From Acinetobacter amyesii (GTDB lineage Bacteria > Pseudomonadota > Gammaproteobacteria > Pseudomonadales > Moraxellaceae): a stretch of 64,000 nt of DNA. Location of the stretch: assembly GCF_002018365.1 (NCBI RefSeq), contig NZ_MVKX01000009.1, forward strand, positions 62,001-126,000, in the 5' to 3' direction. Each line of letters opens with the position of its first letter. The first letter of the stretch is position 1. Below are positions 21,011 through 31,807 of the stretch, in pieces. Under the pieces are notes generated by a model. The model ran no database searches. It was not told the origin of the DNA and saw only the letters and a program-made list of their open reading frames with translations. A program made the position numbers and the translations under genes.

Positions 21011-21308
21011 AGCATTCAGCTTTATTGTTTTCTGTCTGAATTTTTTCAAAAGCCTGAAACAGTTACAAGATCGATTACATAAATCAGATGAGAAACAGTT
21101 TTCTAGAAAAAGGATAATGGTTTAAAAAAACCTACTTAAGCGTTAGATATTCAATCGTGGAAGTAAAAATTCAAAATGACAAAACTGCGAAAGGCGTTTT
21201 AAGCAAAAACTCGATAGATCGATGTGTTTTTTATATCTCAGCTATATTTTTCTCTAAATTTTAATGACATACTGCTAGCAATTAAAAAAATAATGAAATC
21301 TAAAAGTG
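21011..21308. other. Intergenic region between divergent genes
   Basis: About 300 AT-rich bases without a gene or a clear repeat. It should contain promoters for the LtrA gene (minus) and the 21309 gene (plus). Confidence 0.4.
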
Positions 21309-21758
21309 ATGTTAAAAGAAAAATTAGCGTCTTTTCCTGACGCAGTTTGGGTACAGATCCATTATGATCAAATGCAAGTTTTAACGCGTGATCATCAAAT
21401 TGTAGCCGAACAAAACTGCCCTCTGGCTTTTATAGAACGCGGAAGTTTTGTCCGAAACTATCATGTTGCAGAACAGTTCTTCAACCAACTCATACAACAG
21501 ATCCACTTCAAGTGGTATGAGTTTGGACAGCCGGTTATTTTTATTCAGTTAAAAGAACGCTTAAGTGAAGAAGTCAGCGCACTCGAGCTACAAGCCATTC
21601 AAGAAATGGCTCTAAGTGTAAATGCACATTTTGTATTTGTTTACGATAAACATGGCATCGCACTCGAAGCAGAAACCATCAAAAATGATGAGTCTCCTTT
21701 GCTCAAATGGTTTTTCTGTGGGCTGATCTTTCTGATTTTGCTGATTATCTTTAAATAA
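21309..21758 (+). CDS. Hypothetical protein with C-terminal membrane anchor
   Basis: 149 residues from the ATG at 21309 (the frame also allows GTG three bases earlier). It is soluble up to about residue 128 and ends with one hydrophobic helix (LLKWFFCGLIFLILLIIFK), so it looks tail-anchored to the inner membrane. The family is not recognised. No good ribosome site is visible. It converges with the phosphatase gene. Confidence 0.6.
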   Translation: MLKEKLASFPDAVWVQIHYDQMQVLTRDHQIVAEQNCPLAFIERGSFVRNYHVAEQFFNQLIQQIHFKWYEFGQPVIFIQLKERLSEEVSALELQAIQEMALSVNAHFVFVYDKHGIALEAETIKNDESPLLKWFFCGLIFLILLIIFK

Positions 21759-21786
21759 TCAGCTTCATTCGCAAGGGTAAATCAAA

Positions 21787-23324
<1,538 letters not shown>

Positions 23325-23375
23325 AAGTTCTCGGTTATTTATTTAAACCCGATAGAACAAAACGCTATATCATTT

Positions 23376-23400
23376 AAAGCCCTGTATATCAGGGCTTTTT
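23376..23400. terminator. Intrinsic terminator after thiD
   Basis: AAAGCCCTG-tatat-CAGGGCTTT followed by five T on the plus strand. It lies between convergent thiD and the DUF1176 gene. Confidence 0.88.
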
Positions 23401-23404
23401 CAGA

Positions 23405-24457
23405 TCAAGAGTCGAGTTGAACGCGATAGACCAAGGTTGGAATTTCCCACGCACCGCCAGCAAATCCTTTGCACTGTGTGGTTTTTGCCATATAGGTTTG
23501 GATAAAGCGCTGACCATTCCACGACCACTCCCCCGTACTATAACAGTCGCCAATGCCTCGTCCACGTTGATTGGAGAAAATCTGCCCTTCACTAAAGCCA
23601 CTTCCAGAAAAGGTCACGGATTGTTTGATTTGCTTTAAGTTGCGATCCATCAACCAATAACCATTACCACTATTATATGCCCCACGCCAACATGGCACTT
23701 CGACCAAGGCATTTTTCCCATTGATTGGAAACACCACGACTCGATCATCCTCTAAGAAATTTGCATCAAAGAGTTGAGGACAATCTTCTACTGTGGTTTT
23801 TTTCTTAATCAATCCAAACAATTGTTTGGCTGTGGGCGCATTGACGGCATACCGTGTTTGTAAGCCCTTACTGTAATTTTGAATATTCACTTTCGGAATA
23901 CTTGTCGGTTTGAGTACATTGGCCGAACTACTATTGGCTTTACGCAATAAGGCCGAATTTGTCCCTATGCGCTTTTGAAAATCATCCATACGGAGTAAAA
24001 CTGCACTAGCGCCCTGCACGGACAATAACCATGTTTTGTTGTTGCCTTTCCACACAATTGGTTGGTTGGCTTGTAAGGCTTGAATCAGTTTTTGAGTTTG
24101 AACTGCACTTAACTGACCTTCCGCGGTTTTGGCATCAAGCTGCACAGTTCCCTGATTTTTACCTAAAATATAAAGTTGAAGTGGTTGATTTGCCGCATTG
24201 AAGGTTTCAGGATCGAGTTTCACTCGTGCGCTGACTTGCGCTTGAGCGCCCGCAGCACGTTGTAATAACACAGAAATAGCGGGCTGATTGCCCTCCGCTT
24301 GATAACCTGCAACTCGACACGTCCCCGTATTATCACAAGCGATTTCCCAATCTTTATGTGAAAAATAGTTTCCTTGAATTTGAGCAAAGCTCACACTACA
24401 ACCCAACGCAGTAACGTAGCCTAATAGAAGTTGCCAGATGACATTATTTTTGTTCAT
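23405..24457 (-). CDS. DUF1176 family secreted protein
   Basis: 350 residues with an N-terminal signal sequence (about 1-25, ending SFAQ). The segment KDWEIACDNTGTCRVAGYQAE and the WRGAYNSG / GDCYSTGEWSWNGQRF stretches match DUF1176, a family of periplasmic proteins of unknown function. Cysteine pairs (CDNTGTC, CYSTG...CKG) suggest disulfides. It lies 90 bp downstream of the AI-2E-type gene on the same strand. Confidence 0.82.
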   Translation of the reverse strand: MNKNNVIWQLLLGYVTALGCSVSFAQIQGNYFSHKDWEIACDNTGTCRVAGYQAEGNQPAISVLLQRAAGAQAQVSARVKLDPETFNAANQPLQLYILGKNQGTVQLDAKTAEGQLSAVQTQKLIQALQANQPIVWKGNNKTWLLSVQGASAVLLRMDDFQKRIGTNSALLRKANSSSANVLKPTSIPKVNIQNYSKGLQTRYAVNAPTAKQLFGLIKKKTTVEDCPQLFDANFLEDDRVVVFPINGKNALVEVPCWRGAYNSGNGYWLMDRNLKQIKQSVTFSGSGFSEGQIFSNQRGRGIGDCYSTGEWSWNGQRFIQTYMAKTTQCKGFAGGAWEIPTLVYRVQLDS

Positions 24458-24547
24458 GTCTTTGGCTCAAAATAATTATATTAGAACCATCTTAAAATGC
24501 TTTTCACCGAAACTCCAGCCTAAAAAGATCTGCTGCATCATTTGAAA

Positions 24548-26983
24548 TTATGAAGATGAATCATTCAGTTGCTGTATCTCCTCACATTTTTTTCGCTTCA
24601 CATTTTCATCACTGAGCGTATTCATCAAATCTGCCGCAAGGCCTTTTAACAGACTCATATCATCATCGGTCATTTGATTCGGCTGCCGATCTAAAACACA
24701 GAAACTTCCCAATGCCACCCCATTACGGTCTCTAAGTGCAACGCCTGCATAAAAGCGAATGCGGTTATGCATCAATTCAGGTAAATGCGCAAAGCGTGGG
24801 TCACGTTGTAAGTCTTCAATTATCAGGCGTTCATTTTGATAGACCAAATGGCTACAGATCGAGTCTTGCTTCGACTGACGTATCTGCATCGGTTGCTCGG
24901 TAGCCTGAGCCAAAGGGCTACCTGGGGTATAAACCCAATCTTGCTTGACCCAAGAAATTTGCGCATATTTCACATCGAAGGCTTGTCGAGCTTCTTCAAT
25001 ATATTGTTCAAAGATCGGTAAATTCCGCTCATCCAAAACATTCAGTTCTTCTAATGCTTTTAAGCGCTGCGCTTCAACACTAGGATCAGGCTCATCCAAC
25101 CAAGACTCACCCTGCTTCAATTGAAAAGCTTCAATGGTTAATAACAAGTCATTCATATTATTGACCACTGCATCGACGGTGAAATTTTCTTTGATCGCAT
25201 CTAATTGGGATATCTCATCACAGCTCCACAGTGCAAAAATCAGTTTTTTATCCGGAAACTGTGCCTTAAAAACATGGCTTAGTAGGCGAATTTGAGCTTC
25301 GGGTGCCGTATGGAAAATCGAAATACATACGATCTGAATATCCTCTTGAATATCATCCATACTTTGATGCTGATTTTGTATCAGTACGTCGCTAAATGCC
25401 TGTGCCGGAATACCGCTTAAACTAAGACCATGCGCCAACATAGCCGATACTTGAACATCAATTTCCCAACGTGCCCCGATACATAAAACCGCTGCTTTCT
25501 GATCCTGCTGTGCCACTGGATATGCCCGTTGAAAACTATGATTAAACAGTTTTAAGCCTTGATGTAAGCGTAGTCGATGCTCTGCACTGGCCTCGGTGTT
25601 GTGTCCGCTCGAAAAAATCCGTATGGCTGGAATCGCCACTTTGGCATAAAACGCATTGACCCGACGTGCCTTAATTTCATCCGTGGCATCTTTCGGTAAC
25701 TTTTCAGCAATAAAAGCCTGTGCAACATCCATGGCATCTTGCACATCATCAGCGACCAATCGCTGATAAAAGCGCTCATGTGGAGCCAATGCTGGTGTAC
25801 TACCGATCAGAGTTTTAATAAAACCTAAGGATGGTACATAGCTTGAAAGCACCAATAAACACGCGGTTAAAGGCGTCGATAAAATTAAACCAATTGGCCC
25901 CCACACCGCCGTCCAAAACATGGCAGCAATGATAATGGCTAAGGTTGAAAGTCCGGTACTTTCCCCATACAACCATGGCTCAATAATATTATTACTGACC
26001 AACTCTAAGAGCAGGATTAAGCCGACTGTCCACAGCACCATATTCCATGTGGGATCTACCGCAAAAGCCAATGCGATAGGAAAAATCGCAGAAATCATCG
26101 GGCCGACATAGGGAACGAAGCGCATCACAATCGCAACCATTCCCCACATAATTGCTGCCGGCACCCCAATAAACCAAAGTCCCAAGGCCATCGGAATACC
26201 GTAGGTCACATTCACCATCAGCTGCATACGTAAATATTTACCGATACGATTGGCCGCTTCATCAAGTGCGTCTGTTCCGATGTTTAAATTGCCGCCTAGC
26301 AGCTTGAGGAAACGATCATGCAAATCTTTCCGATTGACCAAAATCAGAATCACAAATAAAAATACAATACCTGCGGTTGCCAAGGGATTGAGCACCCGCT
26401 CGCTCCAAGCCATGACCGCTTCAGCCGTGGTTTGTTGTTGCCCCACCACTTCCACTTGCTGCACTTTAGGATTTTTCTCTTCAGGCACCACATCATCTAT
26501 TGAATTTTCAACGGTATCTATGGTGGTTTTTGCGCCATCCCAAACACTTGGGCCGCGTGCAAACTGACGAATAGAATCCATTTTCTTTTGAATCGTGCCC
26601 TGATATTGCGGTAATTCTTGGCTTAATTGCCCCAGTTGATAACCCAAATAAGAGGCCGCGCCGGACAAAATCGCCAAAGCTAAACCGACCACAATAAAAA
26701 TCGATGGCATCTGTGGTAGTCCCCAACCACGGAGTTTCATCACCAGAGGATCAACTAAAAAAGCCAATAAAATTGCGAGTGCCAATGGAATAAAAATATC
26801 TTTGCCAAGATATAAGGCGGCAATCAGCAAACTACCGATGATAAATCCTGCCGTGATTCGAATCACTTTATGTAAATCTGCAGGGGGCATTTGCTTCGTT
26901 GCGTTCAAGTCTTGCAAGCCTTGCTTTTGACCTGATCGTGATGATTCAAAATCTTGCGCTAATTTATTATTTTTATGATCCAT
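24548..26983 (-). CDS. AI-2E/PerM family transporter with C-terminal GAF domain
   Basis: 811 residues from the ATG at 26983, which has AGGA 7 bases upstream; the frame also allows an ATG at 27007. Residues about 30-370 form the AI-2E transporter (PerM) domain with eight or so helices. Residues about 440-620 are a soluble region resembling a Rossmann or B12-binding-like fold (VLCIGARWEIDVQVSAMLAH). Residues about 635-800 form a GAF domain with SICSHLVYQ and GVALGSFCVLD. A transporter joined to a GAF sensor suggests ligand-controlled transport. Function is otherwise unknown. Confidence 0.85.
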   Translation of the reverse strand: MDHKNNKLAQDFESSRSGQKQGLQDLNATKQMPPADLHKVIRITAGFIIGSLLIAALYLGKDIFIPLALAILLAFLVDPLVMKLRGWGLPQMPSIFIVVGLALAILSGAASYLGYQLGQLSQELPQYQGTIQKKMDSIRQFARGPSVWDGAKTTIDTVENSIDDVVPEEKNPKVQQVEVVGQQQTTAEAVMAWSERVLNPLATAGIVFLFVILILVNRKDLHDRFLKLLGGNLNIGTDALDEAANRIGKYLRMQLMVNVTYGIPMALGLWFIGVPAAIMWGMVAIVMRFVPYVGPMISAIFPIALAFAVDPTWNMVLWTVGLILLLELVSNNIIEPWLYGESTGLSTLAIIIAAMFWTAVWGPIGLILSTPLTACLLVLSSYVPSLGFIKTLIGSTPALAPHERFYQRLVADDVQDAMDVAQAFIAEKLPKDATDEIKARRVNAFYAKVAIPAIRIFSSGHNTEASAEHRLRLHQGLKLFNHSFQRAYPVAQQDQKAAVLCIGARWEIDVQVSAMLAHGLSLSGIPAQAFSDVLIQNQHQSMDDIQEDIQIVCISIFHTAPEAQIRLLSHVFKAQFPDKKLIFALWSCDEISQLDAIKENFTVDAVVNNMNDLLLTIEAFQLKQGESWLDEPDPSVEAQRLKALEELNVLDERNLPIFEQYIEEARQAFDVKYAQISWVKQDWVYTPGSPLAQATEQPMQIRQSKQDSICSHLVYQNERLIIEDLQRDPRFAHLPELMHNRIRFYAGVALRDRNGVALGSFCVLDRQPNQMTDDDMSLLKGLAADLMNTLSDENVKRKKCEEIQQLNDSSS

Positions 26984-27069
26984 TTTCTTATCCTGAACGA
27001 TGGTCATTATTTTTTAATTTAGGCTGAAGTTTTAGGGCTGCATACGCATTTCATGTAATGATTTGCAAA

Positions 27070-27099
27070 GAAAAAAACAGAGCTTTATAGCTCTGTTTT
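27070..27099 (-). terminator. Intrinsic terminator
   Basis: AAAACAGAGC / GCTCTGTTTT with a six-base loop; the minus-strand copy is followed by a run of T. It ends the gene at 27121-27567. Confidence 0.88.
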
Positions 27100-27120
27100 C
27101 ATACTGCGTTTCGAGAGGAA

Positions 27121-27567
27121 TTAAAAGGTAATCACTTTACTTTGATGAGTCACAATATCCACGGGAACAGAAATATGTTGATGAACGATCTTCCATTGAG
27201 ACTGCGTTTTTTTCATCCCAATGGTGTTACGACACCACGAGATCCCCGGTGTCGGTATCCCACTCTTATCATCAATTTTGGAATAACAGTGCAGAAAGGC
27301 AATATCAGGATCTGCATGGATGACCAATTCCCGCCTAAACACCTTTAAGCCTTCACGAAAATACTCCCGATAAAATTCCCACATTTTTTGATATGCCATT
27401 AAGCCACGCATTTCACAACTGGCATCAAAAAAGTACACATCTGCTGCGCAGGATTCAGCAATATTTTCAATTTTCAATTGGCAGATGACCTCATCCCAAT
27501 TGGCTAAAAATTGCAGAATTTCGTCAGCGGCCTGTTGGTCACCGACTATTTTGATTTTATCTTGCAT
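27121..27567 (-). CDS. SnoaL/NTF2-like (DUF4440-type) protein
   Basis: 148 residues from the ATG at 27567, with AGGTG 9 bases upstream; a GTG three codons earlier is less likely. The short length, the helix-rich beginning and the pattern HCYSKIDDKSG...WCRNTIGMKKTQSQWKIVHQHISVP match the SnoaL-like or DUF4440 cone fold, often small-molecule isomerases or binding proteins. Substrate unknown. It lies 26 bp downstream of the DUF2939 gene, so they may be co-transcribed. Confidence 0.7.
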   Translation of the reverse strand: MQDKIKIVGDQQAADEILQFLANWDEVICQLKIENIAESCAADVYFFDASCEMRGLMAYQKMWEFYREYFREGLKVFRRELVIHADPDIAFLHCYSKIDDKSGIPTPGISWCRNTIGMKKTQSQWKIVHQHISVPVDIVTHQSKVITF

Positions 27568-27592
27568 CTCTGGCACCTATTTATTTTATTTT

Positions 27593-28276
27593 TTATGAAG
27601 CATTGTTCTGGGCGGCGTTTGGAAGTTGAATTTCAACGATCTTCCAGCTCCAATTGCGGCGTTGCATGCTAAATACGGTATATTTTGCTTCGCTTAGGCC
27701 TTGGAGCGGCACATACAGATCAAATCGATTCCAAGCGCTATAGCTAGCTTTGGGTTCTAGTGGCTGGCTTTGCTTTAAAGCAACAGCGGTTGCAGTTTCG
27801 TCATTTTTGGATGGTGTTGACGCATAAGGTTGTTCTGCGACCTTCTTTTCAGCATGCGTGAATAGTTCAATCCCTGTGCTAATCATGCTCGGATTGGTCA
27901 GTTTGGTTATTTCTGGTAGTTGGATCGACTCTTTTAATGCTTTGCCTTGTAAAAGCAGCATGATACTGGTTGGATTGACTAGACTGTCGACTAGCGTTGC
28001 ACTGATGACTGTGCTGAGCTGCCCACCCCAAGACTGGGCGAATTCGGGTAAATGCTGTAGCCCAGTTTTCTGTTGAATGAGGTCTTCGACTTGTGGTTTT
28101 AGACTCGATTTGACTGCCGCAAAATCGATATATTGAGCAATTTTTTCAGGTTGATTGTGCTCATAGGCTTGACGTATTTGGTACAGCACCCAATACGGAG
28201 ACGCAATCATCCAACCCATGACGATGATCAAGATCGTAATGAGCCCATAATACAAAATATGATTCTGCTTATTCAT
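27593..28276 (-). CDS. DUF2939 family membrane-anchored protein
   Basis: 227 residues with one N-terminal membrane helix (about 8-30, YYGLITILIIVMGWMIASPY), followed by a soluble periplasmic part. The run YEHNQPEKIAQYIDFAAVKSSLKPQ is typical of DUF2939, a family of unknown role found in Acinetobacter and relatives. It is closely followed by the SnoaL-like gene. Confidence 0.78.
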   Translation of the reverse strand: MNKQNHILYYGLITILIIVMGWMIASPYWVLYQIRQAYEHNQPEKIAQYIDFAAVKSSLKPQVEDLIQQKTGLQHLPEFAQSWGGQLSTVISATLVDSLVNPTSIMLLLQGKALKESIQLPEITKLTNPSMISTGIELFTHAEKKVAEQPYASTPSKNDETATAVALKQSQPLEPKASYSAWNRFDLYVPLQGLSEAKYTVFSMQRRNWSWKIVEIQLPNAAQNNAS

Positions 28277-28461
28277 CGTTCACCACTCTAGCCAGTGAAG
28301 TTGTGGTACTTCCTTGTACCGTCAAATAAGCCTGATCTAGGTTGAGCGTCCAACCCAACAGCGCCTATCTGAGAACCATATTGCTTTTGATCTTGTGATT
28401 TTGACCAGTTTTCAGGTTTTGTTCATCCTGCTAAGACTGTCTCGATCAAGTTATTTCAAAT

Positions 28462-28797
28462 TTAAGCAGTTAGATCTTTAATTTGGGTACTTGCACCATT
28501 GGTTTTAACTGATTCAATGCCTTTATCACGCGATTGCTCACTGGCATAAAATTGACTGGTCCCAATAATTTGATGATTTGCCGCTTTCAGATTGAAATAT
28601 GGTTTGCCATTTTTGGCCGTCAGTCGTTCAAAACGGCTGTCATCTGCACTGTTCTTTTGTACAGACTCAATCCCGTTTTGGGCTGATGCTTTCGCTTTAT
28701 ATAATTCACTCGTTAAAATGATTTCACCGTTCCCTGCTTTTAATACAAAACGAAACTGCTGATCATTAGAATGACTGATCTCGTACCATCCCGACAT
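28462..28797 (-). CDS. yegP: YegP family protein (two DUF1508 repeats)
   Basis: 111 residues made of two DUF1508 (UPF0339) repeats at about 8-55 and 58-107; each has F-x-LKAxNxxII-TSxLY and GIESVxxN. Such proteins are small, soluble and of unknown function. AAGGGG lies 8 bases before the ATG. It stands alone. Confidence 0.88.
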   Translation of the reverse strand: MSGWYEISHSNDQQFRFVLKAGNGEIILTSELYKAKASAQNGIESVQKNSADDSRFERLTAKNGKPYFNLKAANHQIIGTSQFYASEQSRDKGIESVKTNGASTQIKDLTA

Positions 28798-28982
28798 ATG
28801 TTACCCCTTCATTTTCATTGTTTTATCTATTATTCGATCAGGATTTGTTGTTGGAAATTCAACCTGATCTACAGAATATAAATGAACTCGGTCACATTTT
28901 TCAATGTCTTTTTTGATCAGTGTGAAGGCTTAAAATTTAATCACTAAGAAAATGATTTTCAATAAATAATTCCAATAAAAAA

Positions 28983-29004
28983 TAATCCGACCGAAGTCGG
29001 ATTT
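28983..29004 (-). terminator. Intrinsic terminator
   Basis: AATCCGAC-cgaa-GTCGGATT, followed on the minus strand by a T-rich run. It lies 67 bp downstream of the gene at 29071-29433. Confidence 0.82.
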
Positions 29005-29070
29005 CATCATTCTTTCATCATGCTGTATTTGTGAATAGAGGCGCATTACTCAATGTATTGAATAAAGGCC

Positions 29071-29433
29071 TTAAGGACTGACGATCTGCTTTGAATATGT
29101 CGCTTTATTCATTTCTAAAATTTCTACACAAAGTTGCACTTCTACTGCTGAAGCAGTGACATGTTGTTTCAACACGTCCAATAGTAACAATGAAATTTGC
29201 TTTTGAACTTCAACCGTTCTACCCGTCAATAATGAAACTTTGGCATGCATATACGCATGTTGAGCGTGTTCATCCAAACCCACAACAAAATCTTCCTGAG
29301 CGACAGCACGGCTCTTAATATCATTGATGGCACTGACATGACCCGATTCAAATAAGGCAGCGTTCAGCGCTTTAAGTAAAGGACGAGGCTCAAGCTCAAG
29401 GTTATTGGAATATTCCAAATGAATATGCGGCAT
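29071..29433 (-). CDS. 5-carboxymethyl-2-hydroxymuconate isomerase family
   Basis: 120 residues starting MPHIHLEYSNNL; the essential N-terminal proline (P2) of the tautomerase superfamily is present. The family catalyses an isomerisation in homoprotocatechuate breakdown (HpaF/CHMI). No other aromatic degradation genes are in the window, so the true substrate is open. It is a stand-alone gene with a terminator. Confidence 0.82.
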   Translation of the reverse strand: MPHIHLEYSNNLELEPRPLLKALNAALFESGHVSAINDIKSRAVAQEDFVVGLDEHAQHAYMHAKVSLLTGRTVEVQKQISLLLLDVLKQHVTASAVEVQLCVEILEMNKATYSKQIVSP

Positions 29434-29595
29434 AGTAAAGACATTTCAAACCTGTAATGCATCTATTATGCAGGCTGAAAAATAAAATCTATAGCGGATT
29501 AGTTATCTATTTCATGTTTAAGTAGACATCCCAAGCCAAGTGTGGACTTCGCTTAGGATGATTGAAGGTTGCTTTAGAACGAACAAAAACGAAAC

Positions 29596-29937
29596 TTAAA
29601 CTTTTTTCACGTATTCAGATTTGAGTTTCATAGCCCCGATACCATCAATTTTACAGTCAATGTCATGACCATCAGTCGCATCGGCTAAAAGGCGAATATT
29701 TTTAACTTTGGTACCAACTTTCACCACTGACGATGACCCTTTAATTTTAAGATCTTTCACCACAGTAACCGTGTCACCATCGGTCAATACATTGCCATTG
29801 GCATCTTTAATCAGCACCTGTTCATCTGCAGCGCTTTCGCCTTCACGCCATTCGTGTGAGCATTCAGGACAAATCAGTAAGTCACCATCATTATAGGTAT
29901 ATTCAGAATTACATTGGGGACAATTGGGTAAAGTCAT
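29596..29937 (-). CDS. yjdM: PhnA/YjdM family zinc-ribbon protein
   Basis: 113 residues from the ATG at 29937, preceded by GAGGT. The zinc ribbon CPQC...CPEC opens the protein and is followed by the PhnA domain with [17 protein letters not shown] and VKNIRL. Proteins of this family were named from phosphonate genes but have no proven role in that pathway. Confidence 0.88.
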   Translation of the reverse strand: MTLPNCPQCNSEYTYNDGDLLICPECSHEWREGESAADEQVLIKDANGNVLTDGDTVTVVKDLKIKGSSSVVKVGTKVKNIRLLADATDGHDIDCKIDGIGAMKLKSEYVKKV

Positions 29938-30093
29938 AAAAGACCTCAAAAAAAGATGGATGCAAAGATCCACAAAAACTTAATATAACATTTTTATGTA
30001 TTTCATAAACTTAAAAACCATAAATATTGTATGGTTTAGTGACCTTGTGACGATGTAAATAACACAACGCCACAGCACTAATCGATTTAAATT

Positions 30094-30462
30094 TTAGATC
30101 TCTAATGAGGTGTTTAATATCAACGCTTTTAAAATATGCGCATGATTTTTATCCATATGTTTGGCCGCTGTGAGTAAGGTCAGCGGCTCCTCTTTTTCCC
30201 ATGCCCGCAGTTGTTCCAACTCTGCTTGATGGGGCTGTATTTCTTGCAAATAGCGCTGCTTAAACTCGTTCCATCGAGAAGCCATTGCCTCGTCTTGATG
30301 ATACCAACGACGTAAATCTGTCGATGGCGACAATGCCTTCGGCCACAAATCTAGCTCTGCGCTCACTTTACTGATACCACGCGGCCACAAGCGATCGACT
30401 AATATGCGTTTACCGTCGTCTGGGCTTTTCTCATCATAAATACGTTTAATATGTACGGTCAT
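30094..30462 (-). CDS. DUF488 family protein
   Basis: 122 residues from the ATG at 30462, with a near-perfect GGAGGG ribosome site. The conserved RIYDEKSPDDGKRILVDRLWPRG opening and RRWYHQD motif match DUF488 (YeaO-like). Function unknown. Its start is about 45 bases after the end of the SRPBCC gene. Confidence 0.88.
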   Translation of the reverse strand: MTVHIKRIYDEKSPDDGKRILVDRLWPRGISKVSAELDLWPKALSPSTDLRRWYHQDEAMASRWNEFKQRYLQEIQPHQAELEQLRAWEKEEPLTLLTAAKHMDKNHAHILKALILNTSLEI

Positions 30463-30507
30463 TAAGCCCTCCATCATCTATTTACAGTTTTTCGATCATT
30501 CTTCAGA

Positions 30508-30954
30508 TTATTCATCGGGGATCGCTGGATTCACTAAAAAAGCTAGTAACTGTAAAGACTCCTGCCAACCCAAATAACAGGCATCAGGTGGAATAACGCT
30601 CGGCAACCCTGCCTGTACAATCGTCACTTCGGTTCCTACTGAGACCGCTTTAAACTCAACAGTGACCTCGATTTCACCAGCCAACTCTGGCATATCAAAT
30701 TGGTCTGTATAGCGCAGTAAATGATTCGGCACGACTTCATGATAATCACCATGAAAAGCGTGTGTGGTTCCCGTTGAAAAATTTTGAAACGACATGCGGT
30801 ACGAGCCACCTACACGCACATCCGAATGTTCCACATGGGCAGTAAATCCATGCGGTGCCATCCATTTCACTAAAGCATCTGGCTCCACAAAGGCACGATA
30901 AACGCGCTCTACAGGCGCACTAAAAACACGATGTAATCGAACAGTATTGCTCAT
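30508..30954 (-). CDS. SRPBCC / AHSA1 domain protein
   Basis: 148 residues of the START-like hydrophobic-cavity fold. The pattern RVFSAPVERVYRAFVEPDALVKWMAPHGF at the start and the GWQESLQLLAFLV end are typical of AHSA1/SRPBCC proteins. AAGGA lies 8 bases before the ATG. It lies upstream of the DUF488 gene and is likely its operon partner. The ligand is unknown. Confidence 0.85.
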   Translation of the reverse strand: MSNTVRLHRVFSAPVERVYRAFVEPDALVKWMAPHGFTAHVEHSDVRVGGSYRMSFQNFSTGTTHAFHGDYHEVVPNHLLRYTDQFDMPELAGEIEVTVEFKAVSVGTEVTIVQAGLPSVIPPDACYLGWQESLQLLAFLVNPAIPDE

Positions 30955-31284
30955 GATGATGTCCTTATGTCATTGTTTTCACTGAATCATCCACATGCAT
31001 TCACCCTCGCTTTATCGTCCATTTTTATCACACTGAAACGTTCTAAATGAGACAGCTTTGAGACGTGCGAGAAAGGTCATTGCTGTTCAATACTATAGCG
31101 AATCCTACAGATTGATCCCATCACTTTAACGCAATGCCGTGTTATGTTTTGTGAGCTGCATTCATATTAATTTTTAATAAAAATATTGAAAAATCAAAAT
31201 TTTACACAATTTCTCTAAAATTTAAATAATAAAAAACCCAGTTGAAAGACTGGGTTCTTGTTGCTAAAGATGCAATAGTGAGAC
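30955..31284. other. Intergenic region
   Basis: 330 bases with no gene found. The right end holds a terminator. The remainder is AT-rich and should contain the promoter of the SRPBCC-DUF488 pair. Confidence 0.4.
31229..31256 (-). terminator. Intrinsic terminator of the rraB-like gene
   Basis: AACCCAGT / ACTGGGTT with loop TGAAAG; the minus strand continues with six T. Confidence 0.88.
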
Positions 31285-31671
31285 TTAGCTCAATTGTGCT
31301 TCATCTTCATCCAGATCATCATCTTCATAGATATAAGCCATACAACCCCAGCCGTCATATTCACCCGAATGTTGTTCTGCAATTTTAATAAACCACTGCT
31401 CTAAATCAACGATATCTTCATAATCAGGCTCCATATAAACATATACCGTGATAATCCATTCCACGCGATCTGATTCTTCATCTTGGAACAATGAAATTTT
31501 TTGCTCTTCTTTCAATAAGTACAATGCACACTGTTCAGCCTGCTCTTGAGTCGAAAAGGCAATTGAATATTCGATTTCGTGCGGCACAGATAAATCGTCA
31601 CCATCTTGCTGCATCTGCCACAGCACATTGCCATTATCATCATCTGGAAATTGTTTAAAATCACGAGTCAT
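31285..31671 (-). CDS. rraB: Ribonuclease E inhibitor RraB-like protein
   Basis: 128 residues, strongly acidic. The opening FPDDDNGNVLWQMQQDGDDL and the EYSIAFSTQEQAEQCA section with the C-terminal EYDGWGCMAYIYEDDD match the RraB family, regulators of RNase E in E. coli. Function here is inferred by family. AAGGAAA lies upstream of the ATG. Confidence 0.82.
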   Translation of the reverse strand: MTRDFKQFPDDDNGNVLWQMQQDGDDLSVPHEIEYSIAFSTQEQAEQCALYLLKEEQKISLFQDEESDRVEWIITVYVYMEPDYEDIVDLEQWFIKIAEQHSGEYDGWGCMAYIYEDDDLDEDEAQLS

Positions 31672-31764
31672 TGTGCGTTTCCTTATCGTTTATGAATTTT
31701 ATTCTGTTGACTTAGATTAACGGATAATTGTTGCAATTTGCATTAGCGAAATCTCTTTAATCAT

Positions 31765-31793
31765 AAAAAAAAGACCGCCGAAGCGATCTTTCT
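31765..31793 (-). terminator. Intrinsic terminator
   Basis: AAAGATCGC-ttcg-GCGGTCTTT on the minus strand (one G-U pair), followed by a run of T. It ends the coiled-coil gene. Confidence 0.88.
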
Positions 31794-31807
31794 AATAACA
31801 ATTCAAA

